A DNA stretch of 64,000 nt from Teratosphaeria epicoccoides (taxonomy: Eukaryota; Ascomycota; Dothideomycetes; Mycosphaerellales; Teratosphaeriaceae): contig JADDMT010000142.1 in assembly GCA_021401465.1 (NCBI GenBank), positions 1 through 64,000 of the forward strand. The letters run 5' to 3'. Position numbers and translations under genes: made by a program. The notes under the pieces are model-generated. The model searched no databases. It was given only the letters and a program-made list of their open reading frames with translations, and was not told the DNA's origin. Position 1 is the stretch's first letter, and each line of letters starts with the position of its first letter. This document shows, piece by piece, positions 10,382 through 20,156 of the stretch.

Positions 10382-13300
10382 CTATCCCTCCTCCGAGCCA
10401 ATAGTGAGCACCACACATCCTCTCGGCTCGCTGAACACATACGCGCCTCCCCAGGTCAAGCCGTCGGCCTCAGTGCACTCGTCACTGCTGAGGATAGTGT
10501 CGTAATTCGCGAAACAAATCTCGTACGCAGTGCAATCGCCATTCGCACTCTCGTCGCCGCACCCGGCGAAGTCTATGCCGGCTTGCTCGCCACAGCCGTC
10601 CTGGTCGTCCGCCCAGGAGACCCCGACCGTGATGGCGACCAAATCAGCGGTATATGTGGCTGCGTAGGTCGAAGTGGCCGACGGCGCGAGAGTGATGTCG
10701 GACCTGCAGAACTGGCTGATGGCACTGGCGCCGTCGCTGCTGCTGAAGAGTGCGCGCCCGGTTTCCATGGCGTAGCAGTACGCGCTGGCTTTCCCACTGG
10801 TGTAGACGGTCGGGTATGGGATGGCTGAGGGGGTTGGGACGATTGTGGAGGAGTGGGGCGGAGGAGAGATCGTGGCGCCCAGGTCGGTGGTCCCGGTGGG
10901 CTGGGCTGTGTAGCCGCAGTTCGTGGAGAAAGGCGAGGTTGCGGGAGAAGCTGGGTATGTGCTGCCGTCGGAGCATACGCAGAAGCCTCCGCTGGCGGTG
11001 TAGACGTCTGGGTCTTGGCCGTAGGTGCAGACGAAGGGGTTGCTGGTCGTGGTCGCGGTGAGGGAGGCAGGAGTGCTTGAGCCGCAGTCTGAGGAGGCGT
11101 ATGAGGTTGGGTAGATCGTGCTGTTGGGTCCTCCGAGGTACCAGTTGACACAGTCTCGGTAGAAGGAGCCGCCTTGCTTCCAGAACTCGGCATACTGCCC
11201 GCTGTTGATAGGATCTTCGAGGTCGCAGTTGTTGACAATGTCAGTCAGCCTCTTGGCGCAAGTATCATTGAGACCTGCGTTGAAGACAGTCGTTGGGCAG
11301 CCGTCATCACCCGGCACCCATTGCATACCGACGTGCAAGTATCCCGCCATATTGTATTGTTGGGGATAGTCTTGGTAATACTGGTTACAATACCCGGGAC
11401 CAAATACCAAGGTCGGGTCTTGAGCGACCAGCTTGCTGCAGAAATTGTTGATCGCGAGACTGGCTTGAGCAGGGCTGAACCAATACCATTGCGAGCCAGT
11501 GTCAGTCCGTCTGTTGCAGGCCAGGTTGCCTTCATCCACATATGCAGTGGCAGCCGGCTGCAGGCTCGTGCTCGTGGACGATGTGCTCGGAGCTGAGGTG
11601 GTCACGCTCGAGATGTTCATGCTCGGCGTCGGGGTAGCGGACACAGATGCCGGACCCGTAAACATACAGTAGCCAGACGAGTATCCGGTGATCGTCTCAT
11701 TGTAGTCATTTGTAATCGCCGAAAGCCCAGCAGCAGAAGGCTTCGTGATGCAAGTCAGAGTCTCGCCGGAGGAGGAAGATCCAATCGTCGGGATGGCAAC
11801 AGTGACGTTCGCTGAGATTGAAGTCAACGAGAATGGCCCTAGACTTGGCTCCGCACCATAGTTACATGAACCATTATTGACGATGGTGGTGGTGGTCATC
11901 GGCTGGATGCAGGTCCCGATGACGGTCATTGTGCTGCTTGTGAAGCAGGTCGTCGATGGAGTAGTGACAATGCCAGTTGTTGCATTGAAGGTCGAGCATA
12001 AGCTGACGATGTCTGTAACGGTGCTGGTAGCGAGAGCGCACGTACCGTCTTCGCCTTGGTCATCGTCGGGAGAGACGGTAATGCTGACCGGGCAGCTCCC
12101 ACCTGTCAGCGTCGTGGTCGACATTGTTGTAGTCGGGTGCCCTTTGCAGGTAGTGACCAGGCTACAGGTTTGTGAGCTTGTGGTGCTGTAGCCGCTAATT
12201 ACAGTCCCTGACGTGGTCCCATTGGTTGGCGACACCGTCACAGCATCGAAACACTTCGTAATGGTCTGTGGAGTCGGGCAGCTCTGAGTACTCATCGTAG
12301 TCGTTGACATTGAAGTCTTCGGCACTCCAGTACAGGTAGTTACCTTGCTGCATGATTGCGAAGTCATGGTGCTGTAGCCCATGGTCGTTGTTCCATTGGT
12401 CGGAGAGACCGTCACGGCATCAAAGCAGTTGGTGATGGTCAATGGATCATCGCATTCCTCGCTCGTGGTCGATGTAGGCGAAGGAGAAGCGGTCGGCGGA
12501 TGCTCCGGCGGATCTACTACCTTCGGCTTCGGACAATCCCCTAGACGGATGAAGAAGATCTCAATGCATGGAAGCTTTGGCATTTGGATCTTGGGTACGG
12601 ATGGAAGATCGATAAGCCAGTTGACTGGAATCGGGAACGGAAAATGAATGATCTCGAGAACAGGCGCAGGATTCTTCGAGCATCCATCCTTATGGCACGG
12701 CGTTGGCGTTACCATGACCTCGAGCTCGGATTTTCCAATAGTCTTTACACCATCTATGGTCGTAGAAAGATCGAATCTCGTTGCGATACCGGTAGGCGTT
12801 GTGATGAGGGTGGACGTAGGCGTGCCAAAGAAGTCAAAGTCGGATGGAGTGGTGAATTCGACCTGTCCTGTCCTCACCAGGAAGTATGAGACTCCATCAA
12901 TGACAGTGGCGCTCGCGTAACACGAAGTGCCGATAGAGGAGCCTCTTGGCATGGTGCCCAGAGCCAACTCCTCACCATCAATGGCAGTGACGCCGACAGC
13001 CAAATCAAAGCCCAGTGGGCAAGCTGTGTCTGAGATACTGAACGGCTGCTGACTGAAAGACGCAGCAGTCGGACACATACAGACCAGCAAGTCATTGCCT
13101 GCAGATGATGTCGTCCAATAGGTTGCGCATGACGTCGGAGCCGGCGCGTCGGGAGTCAGGTAGTAGATGCCTAGGCTCGACCCATCTGAGGTGTACGTCG
13201 TGAGTGGTCCGGTGAACGATGGCAATGCTGCAAAGGATATTGAGGCAGGCACGCTGAAGTTGGACGGCGCCGCACCCAGCGACGTTGGAGTCATGCCAGC

Positions 13301-14800
13301 CGTTGTCGAGTCCGGGGAACCTGAGGATGATCCAGGAGCAGTGCCAGGCATTGCGGAAACCATGGACGAATCAGGCGTCGTCAAGATTGCTGAAGAGTTG
13401 CTGAATGACGCGAAGGCTCGTGATGAGGCCGACACAGGTGTCGTGCCTGATGTGTGCGGATCGCTCATCGAATATGAGCCTGAGCCTGAGCTTTGAGATG
13501 GGAAGCTAGATCCAGACATCGTTGTGCTTGAGGACGCAGCTGAGGCAGAGCTAGCAGCCATTGCTGACCCAGAGCTCGAAGCCGTTCCACCCACTACCAC
13601 TGTCGATGTCACATTCGTTACGAATGACAAGCCGCCAGACGTTGACGTGAGTGTGTACGTGATCGTCGAGCGACCCTGGTCGGCAGTACTGGCCGAATTA
13701 ACGCTGGTCCCCGGAAAGGACGCAGTAGTCCCATTCAAGGATGGCGAGAAGGGGAAGAATGTGGATGTATAGCTGGGACCACTCCTCTTGAAGCTGCTTG
13801 AACTGTCGATGCTTGAGCTCGCTGTTGATGATGCGTGGCTCGGGGAACTATCTTGCGAGGAGTTTTCAGAACTGCTTCGGGAGATGCTGGAGCTGACGCT
13901 GGTCCTCGAGACAGGAGTTCCCCTGGTTGAGCTCGGGAGTGGAGCGGTCGACTGCAGCGAGGTGGGAGACTCAGTGTCCGTGCTTGCCTGTGATGCTGTG
14001 CCATCCATTGCGGCTGAACCAGAAGCTGAAGAAGCCCCCGAATAGGTAGACGTCGTAAACACAGAAGTCGTAGACTGCTCTGCGCTATTTGCCGGCATCC
14101 ACGTAACGGCCGAGCTAGACATGGATTGGCTAGCAGAAGACAATGATGTCGTGGAAGATGCCGTTGTTCCAGAGGAGCTGACCATCGTGGACGACCCTGT
14201 CGCTCCTGGTTGACTCGAGTTCGACGTTGGTACTGATGAAGTCTGAGCAGTAGCCGATGCCTCGAAGCCAAGAAAGGTAGAGGACGACGTCGAGCCCAGA
14301 ACAGAGCTACTCGGGGGTTCAGTCGTATAATACGATGAGCTCGACAAGGGCTTGAGCGATGAAGTCGCTGCCGAGGAAAGGGAACTGGGAGGCGTCCCCG
14401 TGGTTCCGGACTGGTACTGCCTCCCCGTGCTGCTAGAAACCGGAGACGAAACTGACGCTGCATACGCCGAGGAGACTGCGGATGAAGTCAGACCAGTATA
14501 AGTGCTTGTCGTCCCAGCTGCGTTGGCTGAAGCAGTCTCAGTAGCGCTGCAGACCTCAGTCCAGATAAAAGTGGCAGTAGTCTCATAGCCATCCAGAACG
14601 AAGCTGCTGGCGGTGGCGGTATAGGTACCGCATGCCATCTGCAGACAAGTCGAGCCATACATCCCAGTTTGAGTCCATGTTGCAAGACTCCCACCCATAT
14701 CGCCCGTCACGACAGCACCTGGGCATGGCGTCCATTGTCCAGCGACCATCACAGGTGCGATGGCTGTGGCCAAGAAGGCCATAGGCTTGGGATGGACCAT
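10382..14800 (-). CDS. Large secreted Ser/Thr-rich mucin-like cell-surface protein
   Basis: A single-exon gene of 1,472 residues. It starts with a hydrophobic signal peptide (MAFLATAIAPVMVAG after a short MVHPKP lead). A short Cys-containing N-terminal segment follows, then hundreds of Ser/Thr-dominated residues likely to be O-glycosylated. A tandem pair around TITNCFDAVTVSPTNGTT is encoded near 12130-12460. The C-terminal third holds two related cysteine modules, the first around WYWFSPAQASLAINNFC and the second around DGASAISQFCRSD. Each carries a VGxxW, D-D-G-C core followed by spaced cysteines. No C-terminal hydrophobic GPI signal is visible, so the protein is probably secreted or wall-trapped rather than GPI-anchored. 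A role in adhesion or wall coating is inference. The 3' end is only 147 bases from that of the convergent RBR gene. Confidence 0.75.
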   Translation of the reverse strand: MVHPKPMAFLATAIAPVMVAGQWTPCPGAVVTGDMGGSLATWTQTGMYGSTCLQMACGTYTATASSFVLDGYETTATFIWTEVCSATETASANAAGTTSTYTGLTSSAVSSAYAASVSSPVSSSTGRQYQSGTTGTPPSSLSSAATSSLKPLSSSSYYTTEPPSSSVLGSTSSSTFLGFEASATAQTSSVPTSNSSQPGATGSSTMVSSSGTTASSTTSLSSASQSMSSSAVTWMPANSAEQSTTSVFTTSTYSGASSASGSAAMDGTASQASTDTESPTSLQSTAPLPSSTRGTPVSRTSVSSSISRSSSENSSQDSSPSHASSTASSSIDSSSSFKRSGPSYTSTFFPFSPSLNGTTASFPGTSVNSASTADQGRSTITYTLTSTSGGLSFVTNVTSTVVVGGTASSSGSAMAASSASAASSSTTMSGSSFPSQSSGSGSYSMSDPHTSGTTPVSASSRAFASFSNSSAILTTPDSSMVSAMPGTAPGSSSGSPDSTTAGMTPTSLGAAPSNFSVPASISFAALPSFTGPLTTYTSDGSSLGIYYLTPDAPAPTSCATYWTTSSAGNDLLVCMCPTAASFSQQPFSISDTACPLGFDLAVGVTAIDGEELALGTMPRGSSIGTSCYASATVIDGVSYFLVRTGQVEFTTPSDFDFFGTPTSTLITTPTGIATRFDLSTTIDGVKTIGKSELEVMVTPTPCHKDGCSKNPAPVLEIIHFPFPIPVNWLIDLPSVPKIQMPKLPCIEIFFIRLGDCPKPKVVDPPEHPPTASPSPTSTTSEECDDPLTITNCFDAVTVSPTNGTTTMGYSTMTSQSCSKVTTCTGVPKTSMSTTTMSTQSCPTPQTITKCFDAVTVSPTNGTTSGTVISGYSTTSSQTCSLVTTCKGHPTTTMSTTTLTGGSCPVSITVSPDDDQGEDGTCALATSTVTDIVSLCSTFNATTGIVTTPSTTCFTSSTMTVIGTCIQPMTTTTIVNNGSCNYGAEPSLGPFSLTSISANVTVAIPTIGSSSSGETLTCITKPSAAGLSAITNDYNETITGYSSGYCMFTGPASVSATPTPSMNISSVTTSAPSTSSTSTSLQPAATAYVDEGNLACNRRTDTGSQWYWFSPAQASLAINNFCSKLVAQDPTLVFGPGYCNQYYQDYPQQYNMAGYLHVGMQWVPGDDGCPTTVFNAGLNDTCAKRLTDIVNNCDLEDPINSGQYAEFWKQGGSFYRDCVNWYLGGPNSTIYPTSYASSDCGSSTPASLTATTTSNPFVCTYGQDPDVYTASGGFCVCSDGSTYPASPATSPFSTNCGYTAQPTGTTDLGATISPPPHSSTIVPTPSAIPYPTVYTSGKASAYCYAMETGRALFSSSDGASAISQFCRSDITLAPSATSTYAATYTADLVAITVGVSWADDQDGCGEQAGIDFAGCGDESANGDCTAYEICFANYDTILSSDECTEADGLTWGGAYVFSEPRGCVVLTIGSEEG

Positions 14801-15839
14801 GGTCTTCGAGATTTTCGAGGTAATATAATGCTGTGTTGGTATGATCGACTATCGATATATGCTGTGGAGGCGGAGAGTGGTCAAGACCGAAGCGCTTGGC
14901 GAGGATGTTGATGTAAAGGATCAAGTTGAAGTTCAAAGGACTTTTATAGACACTGGCAAGAGGCTTGTGCGTCGAGCGTGCGCGGAAAGCCTTCAGCTGA
15001 TCAATGAGCAGACGGCTCCTGAAGGCCGTGCTTGTACTCGTGCTGCCTCGTGACCAGCAGCTGACTAGTACAGATCCTTGGAGTCGAGATCTTGTACAGG
15101 AGATGAGCATCTGCCCAAGAGCTTTCATGAGCGCCGCGCCGGTCGACAATCCCCAATCTGCGTGTCAGATCTGGACAGGTTGCTGCTCACATGCAGTCGA
15201 TGACATAGTTATGAAATACTAACGAGTTGCGGACAGCACTCGGTAGATGGGCAAGTGGAGAGGTCGAGCAGTCAGCGAATGACTACTTATACATATGCGA
15301 TTCAACATGCTTTACCTCTCATAAGCCTCCAAGCGCGAATTATGGTCCGTGAGAGCCATCAACGGGTGAATCAGGAGCTTATATGCAAGCATATGCAGGC
15401 AAACATTGCATGTACGGATGAATGTCGCATCAGAGAAGCGCTTTTGGACCCACGAGACTGTCAAGAATCAGCAAACATGCAGGGAAGGGGACTCAATAGC
15501 AAGGGGAACTTAAGAGTCCGGCGTACGGGAAAGCTGATTCCTGCACGTGTTTGAACTTAAGCAGCACCCGCTTGTTGCAGAATGCAATGCCATGGTTTTC
15601 CCTGCTGTAAAAGATGCACGTCGCTCGTAGCTAGTGAACGCCCAGGATTGCATGAAGACTCATTGTGTCCCAGGCAGCACGTTGAGGAGGTCCCGAAAAC
15701 CCAACAACCTAAATTCTGAGAAATGCCAATCTCTCATAGTCTGTTCGGAGCCGGCCATGAATCATTTTAATCACCATGCTGTCAACACGCAAATGGTCTA
15801 GCGAGCCAAATGCTTGCAGATGCTGGAGATCCGACCCAC
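14801..15839. other. Intergenic, promoter of the mucin gene
   Basis: The minus-strand mucin promoter lies at about 14801-15300. Two short plus-strand ORFs (for example around 15255-15554) have no recognisable composition or domain. Nothing else can be supported. Confidence 0.5.
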
Positions 15840-16376
15840 TCAATCATCAATGTCAATCGCACTCCCCTCTTCCATTCCTTCCACCACGACAAAATCCTTC
15901 AAGACCTTCTTAGCCAGCTTCGCCAGCTTCCCGAGCTTCACGATCTTCGCCGATCTATCCTTAAGTGACTTCTCCAGCTCCACGTTCTTGGCTCTTAACT
16001 CGCCAAGAGTCTTCTGGTGCTGCCTTTTCCACCTGTCTAGCTTCTCATCACGCTTCTGCAATTCCTCCCGGTGCTCGGCCTTGAGCACACCAACTCTCTC
16101 GTTGAATCCGGCCTGTAGGCGAGCAATCATGTCGTCTCGAACGGCGGTTTGCTGTTGCCTTACCAGCTCAGCCTGATAGCGCATGTAATCGTCCGAATTG
16201 TTCCCGGCAACCACGACTTCGGCTCCTGCTCCAGCTTGTGGCTCTTCGTGCTGCTCGACGCTATGTCGCTGTCCTCCAAACTCAGCCCGAAGCATGTAGT
16301 TGTCGAAATCGTTCACGTGAAGCATGGCGTCGCCTCCTACTGCAGCCTGCGGCTCATTGGGCTGAGTGGACTTCAT
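15840..16376 (-). CDS. Small coiled-coil protein, unknown function
   Basis: This intronless ORF encodes 178 residues. The first ~60 residues are polar, with two similar DFDNYMLRAE / NSDDYMRYQAE motifs. Residues about 65-160 are an almost uninterrupted charged helix rich in Arg/Lys/Glu/Leu with heptad character (around LQKRDEKLDRWKRQ and ELRAKNVELEKSLKDR), so a dimeric coiled coil is likely. The tail is acidic (EEGSAIDIDD). It matches no named family that I recognise. The gene shares its left intergenic region with the mucin gene and is transcribed in the same direction as the CDF gene to its right. Confidence 0.6.
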   Translation of the reverse strand: MKSTQPNEPQAAVGGDAMLHVNDFDNYMLRAEFGGQRHSVEQHEEPQAGAGAEVVVAGNNSDDYMRYQAELVRQQQTAVRDDMIARLQAGFNERVGVLKAEHREELQKRDEKLDRWKRQHQKTLGELRAKNVELEKSLKDRSAKIVKLGKLAKLAKKVLKDFVVVEGMEEGSAIDIDD

Positions 16377-16890
16377 TCTGCTCTTATGGCTGAATGACAG
16401 AAACGTGGGTGCAGGCTGCTATCGCAGCAATCAAGGAATGATAAGTCGTGTTTAGTGTCCGTGTCCAGTATTGGCTGCCACTTGTGGTCGCAAATTTGGT
16501 ATTATTGTCAAGATGGAGCCGTGAAAGACAGCTGCAAGATGTCAAGACTTTGATGACGCTGTCAGTATAGAGTGTGTTCCATCACTTGCATGTGTCACGT
16601 GCCCTACAAAAAGGGCATGTGCCAGTAGTTCCTTTTTCAGCCTACATGGCTCCTTCTGATGAATTCCCGAAGGTAATTAGGCCGTCACATGCGGGTAGTG
16701 ATATGCGAGTTCGTATACATAGCTCCAAGAATGTCGCCAAGATCTGGTTAAGCAGTGACGCGACCAACACCCACCGAAATCATTGAATTGCGCTACACGC
16801 TGCCGGTAGCCAAAAATTCCAAGAATGAGGAGAGCACTTGAGCTTGTCCTAAATCGCTGTCTTATCATTATTTGTCATCTTGGAGCGCAC
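16377..16890. other. Intergenic
   Basis: Contains the promoter of the coiled-coil gene and the 3' region of the CDF transporter. No gene or structured repeat is apparent. Confidence 0.5.
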
Positions 16891-18288
16891 CTAAAGCTCC
16901 TTCTTCGTGAAATGCTCTGGTGCATGACTCGTCTCGTAGTCCACATGCACATACGCCCTCTCAACATTGGGCAATGACTCCAGCTTCATTTGCAGCTCTT
17001 CTGCTACGTCATGTGTCTCCCTCAAACCCAAAAGCTCGTCCATCACTATATCGACCTCCACAATCAGTCTCGGACCGGAGTGCCAGGCGCGGACGGTGTC
17101 GAGCTCCTTGATGAGCGGAGAGTGCGTCATGGAGATGTAAGTGATGTGTTGAAGGAATGAGGTGTCTGCTGAGACACCAATGAGGAGTTGGAACTCCGAG
17201 TAGGATGTCCGGAGCCAGAGGAAAGAAATGAGGACAGAGAGAATAATGGCACCCATCGGGTCGATCCACCATTTGAGCTTCGACCCAAGAATCGATGTCA
17301 TCAGACCGAAGCCGTTAATGAAGAGATCATTCCGGTGATCCTCCCAGAGAATGCGAATCTGGCTGTACTTGTTTCTCAGTGCCCAACAATACAGGAACAG
17401 GCCCAGCTTCGTGGAGAAGGCGACAGCCACGGCGATGACTGAGGGCAAATGGAAGTCCTCGTGCTCCTTACCGCCGTTGCCTCTGGTAATCTCCAGCGCC
17501 GAGACGACAATCAGAATGAAGGATACAGATGTCATCAAAAAGCAGAAAGCAATGTTGCCTGCTGTCTCGATGCGCGCCTTTCCAGATGGAAACTTCCTCG
17601 GATCCACACGCGACACCGCGCGATTGGCGAGTATCAGCGTCAAATTCGAGCACGGATCGAAGATCGCGTCGGCCATAGTCGTGAACAGCGACAGCGAGCC
17701 AGACGACACCGCACCGTAGATCTGAAGGATGGCGAGGAGGACGTTTGCAATGAATGAGCCGGTAACCGCAATCTTGTACTGCAAGGCATCGGCGCCCTGC
17801 TCCTCCTTCGCCTCCCTCACATGCTCATCCACCGGCTTCAACAACCTCTCGATATTCTCGTTCTGCAGCTCGTAGAATCCTTGTAACTTCATCGCCTTCC
17901 ACATCCGCTTCGGGTCCTTGCCGATGCCGCATGTCGCTGCTCGTTTCCTGCCCACATTCGCTTTGATCGTCTGCAACTCTTCATCGGTCTTCAAACCGTT
18001 CCGTAGACTATACGGATCGTTGGCCGACTCGTATTCCGGCAGAGAGGTGCCGCGCTCAATGTCGCCTTCGTCGCTACTGTTGCGCTGAAAGCCTGACCGA
18101 TGGCGCGTGACGTCCTCGGACTGTGCCTCCACCGCGCTTGCTTGGCCAGGCTGCTTGGCGTCTGGCTTGGGCGATTCGGTCATGGGTATGTAGCTATGCT
18201 GTACAGAATCCGGGTGCGCATGGAAAGGATGTGGTCGAAGTGTGATCGAGTGGTGAAGGTCGTCGGGGTCTCGCAGCGAGTTCGTCAT
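16891..18288 (-). CDS. Cation diffusion facilitator, manganese-type
   Basis: A single-exon gene of 465 residues, using the ATG at 18286-18288. The same frame stays open upstream to 18507, but those residues look untranslated. A ~190-residue soluble N-terminus precedes six predicted membrane helices starting at about VTGSFIANVLLAILQIYG. The second helix carries DAIFD and the fifth carries DHRND, so both metal sites have the DxxxD pattern typical of Mn-CDF (MTP8-11-like) transporters, not the HxxxD pattern of Zn-CDFs. A cytoplasmic C-terminal domain (RLIVEVDIVMDE, VERAYVHVDYE) ends with the His-containing HAPEHFTKKEL. The expected role is proton-coupled Mn2+ efflux from the cytosol into an organelle or out of the cell. 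Metal specificity is inferred from the motifs. Confidence 0.85.
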   Translation of the reverse strand: MTNSLRDPDDLHHSITLRPHPFHAHPDSVQHSYIPMTESPKPDAKQPGQASAVEAQSEDVTRHRSGFQRNSSDEGDIERGTSLPEYESANDPYSLRNGLKTDEELQTIKANVGRKRAATCGIGKDPKRMWKAMKLQGFYELQNENIERLLKPVDEHVREAKEEQGADALQYKIAVTGSFIANVLLAILQIYGAVSSGSLSLFTTMADAIFDPCSNLTLILANRAVSRVDPRKFPSGKARIETAGNIAFCFLMTSVSFILIVVSALEITRGNGGKEHEDFHLPSVIAVAVAFSTKLGLFLYCWALRNKYSQIRILWEDHRNDLFINGFGLMTSILGSKLKWWIDPMGAIILSVLISFLWLRTSYSEFQLLIGVSADTSFLQHITYISMTHSPLIKELDTVRAWHSGPRLIVEVDIVMDELLGLRETHDVAEELQMKLESLPNVERAYVHVDYETSHAPEHFTKKEL

Positions 18289-18918
18289 GATGTTTCGTCT
18301 GCTTGAAAGTTGCGTCGTTCCACAAGATGCAGTGGCAAATAATGAAATATGCACCGAACAGCCAAGAAATGCAAGACGTTCTAGGTTTGTCTTGGTGAAG
18401 GTTGATGAAATCCTGAGTCTCTTGGTTGCCGGTTGAGCGGTGGGCCGAGACAAAACATCAGCCGCGCGCACGCCTGCCCTGTGCTCTTTGTTAGCAGGAT
18501 GTGCCACCTACCTTTCTTTCACACCATATCACTTGCTCCCTCCTTGAGCTGCGCGATGCACGAACAGGTGGCCCAGGGTTTTGCAGAATGCTGTTTGGAG
18601 TGAGTACGGGCACGGCGGGGTCAAGAAGACAACATTCAATCGAAGAAGACAATCAATTGAAGAAGACATTCAGTTGAAGAAAACATTCAATCGAAGAAAA
18701 CATTCAATCGAATGTTGACCGATTCTCTCCGAGAAACCTTGTACGGACAGGACTTTGCCTTTAGCATACTGTCACTAGCATACTGGGTCGAGAGATGATG
18801 ATGTGGAGCGACACAGTCCTCAGCTGGGTGTACGGGAGCAGGAAAGAACGAAGACAGACGTGTTGACAGTCGCTGCCAAGTCTCAGTGTTCGCTACATTC
18901 GCCTCTACCGAAATTCTT
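18289..18918. other. Intergenic between CDF and cupin genes
   Basis: Holds the CDF promoter and leader at about 18289-18540 and the tandem repeat described at 18623-18710. No gene was seen. Confidence 0.6.
18623..18710. repeat. 17-bp minisatellite, about five units
   Basis: Five head-to-tail units follow the pattern AAGAARACATTCARTYG. The first unit is 20 bases and the next four are 17 bases each; the last two are identical. The sequence is A-rich on the plus strand and lies upstream of the CDF gene. Confidence 0.85.
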
Positions 18919-19514
18919 TCACTCAGGCTTCCTTGGCACCTTATCCACCAAGGTGGTGCCGTAGAGCGCCATAGCAGTCATGTTGACCTCAGCCGGCATC
19001 GGCTTGCCCTCCTCACCAAGCGTGCTCAATAGCTTGAAGTAGTTAATGTAGAAAGCAGGAGTGGTCGTGAAGAAGATCCGACCCTCTTCATCGAATGGAT
19101 TACTGAACGTGTGAGGCGAACGAATCGGCACGACCATGTAGTCGCCAGCCTTGGCATCCACGACCTTTTTATCGCTACCTGGATTATGCGGGTCGGGAAC
19201 ATGGAAGCGGATGGTGCCTTGCGTGACGAAGAAAGTCTCGTCGTGCATCTCATGCCAGTGAGGCGGTGGACCCGGAGTCTTTGGCGGGAGGATGAGTTCT
19301 GCGACGCCTATGCGGTTGTCTGTTGGCGTGGTCAGTGTTGCGTCCGAGGCTCAGCAGGAGCTCAAATACCTGTGTTGGATCCATCCTCCAGAATTCGGCA
19401 TTTCAATGGTCCGAGTGCGATTGTCTCGCCTGCTTTGACTGGCACAAAACTAAGAGGGACCTCTGGGATGGGAATGCCGCTGGGGAGTGTTGCTTGACCT
19501 GGTTTGGCCGCCAT
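18919..19514 (-). CDS. Cupin-domain protein
   Basis: The model is complement(join(18919..19319,19370..19514)) and gives 181 residues. The 50-bp intron 19320-19369 has a GTATTT donor, an ACTGAC branch site and an ACAG acceptor. The cupin barrel is recognisable by HWHEMHDETFFVTQG, the first conserved motif with metal-ligand histidines and a glutamate. It is followed by GDYMVVPIRSPHTFSNP, the second motif with its histidine. The protein is a single-domain, bicupin-sized small cupin with an expected mononuclear metal site. Substrate and reaction cannot be told from sequence; small fungal cupins include dioxygenases, isomerases and pathway accessory enzymes. An upstream in-frame ATG at 19667 would add 51 residues and is less likely. 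Confidence 0.8.
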
Positions 19515-20156
19515 GGCGTATGCTGCCGACGTCGTGGGGAGGATTTGCTGTGGTGCGGTGACGGCACGAAGTGATGTGATAAAGATTTTTGTAGAACCTG
19601 GAATATACCATCTCACACGCTGGACGTCGGGTGGTGGGGCTGATGCACGTTCGGCTTCATCGTGCAACCCTATTTTGTGAAGTCATCTCAGGTGGATTTT
19701 CAGCATTGGAACATGTCGATTCGTGGGATCGAATATTCATCGTTCACAGGAACCCAACGCATGCAGGATCCGTCTTCCGCTCCTCTGCAATTGGTCACCA
19801 CTGCCACGCCGGTGAAGTTGGCATGGGCAGCGGAAAATGGTCAATTGTGCAGGAGAAGGTTTGACAAGGTACGAGGGCATTCGGAAGACAAGCAAATATA
19901 GCCAACCGACAACCAAATCTCGCCAACCGACAGTTGGCGATGCAGCATGCAGCTTGTCTGCGTGATCATCTATACGAAAACCCTCCGCGATGAAAGTGGA
20001 AGGAGCGACGCAAAGCGATGTCGCGCAATTCTCGTGTCACCGAAGAAATTCCGGGAGGCGCGTCTGTTCTCTCAAGGCGTTTGACATCCGGATGCATCTT
20101 GCCCTCTGACATATCACGCGGCGCCACACATCGGGCCAGCAAATACTGCCCCCGGC
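19515..20156. other. Divergent promoter region, cupin / RDH54
   Basis: The cupin gene (minus) and RDH54 (plus) are transcribed away from each other across this interval. Short ORFs are present but overlap and carry no domain. No regulatory motif stands out. Confidence 0.5.

Noticed and set aside
13735..14463. 242-codon minus-strand ORF within the mucin
   Set aside because: Alternate-frame reading of a Ser/Thr repeat region; the main frame has signal peptide and continuity over 4.4 kb.
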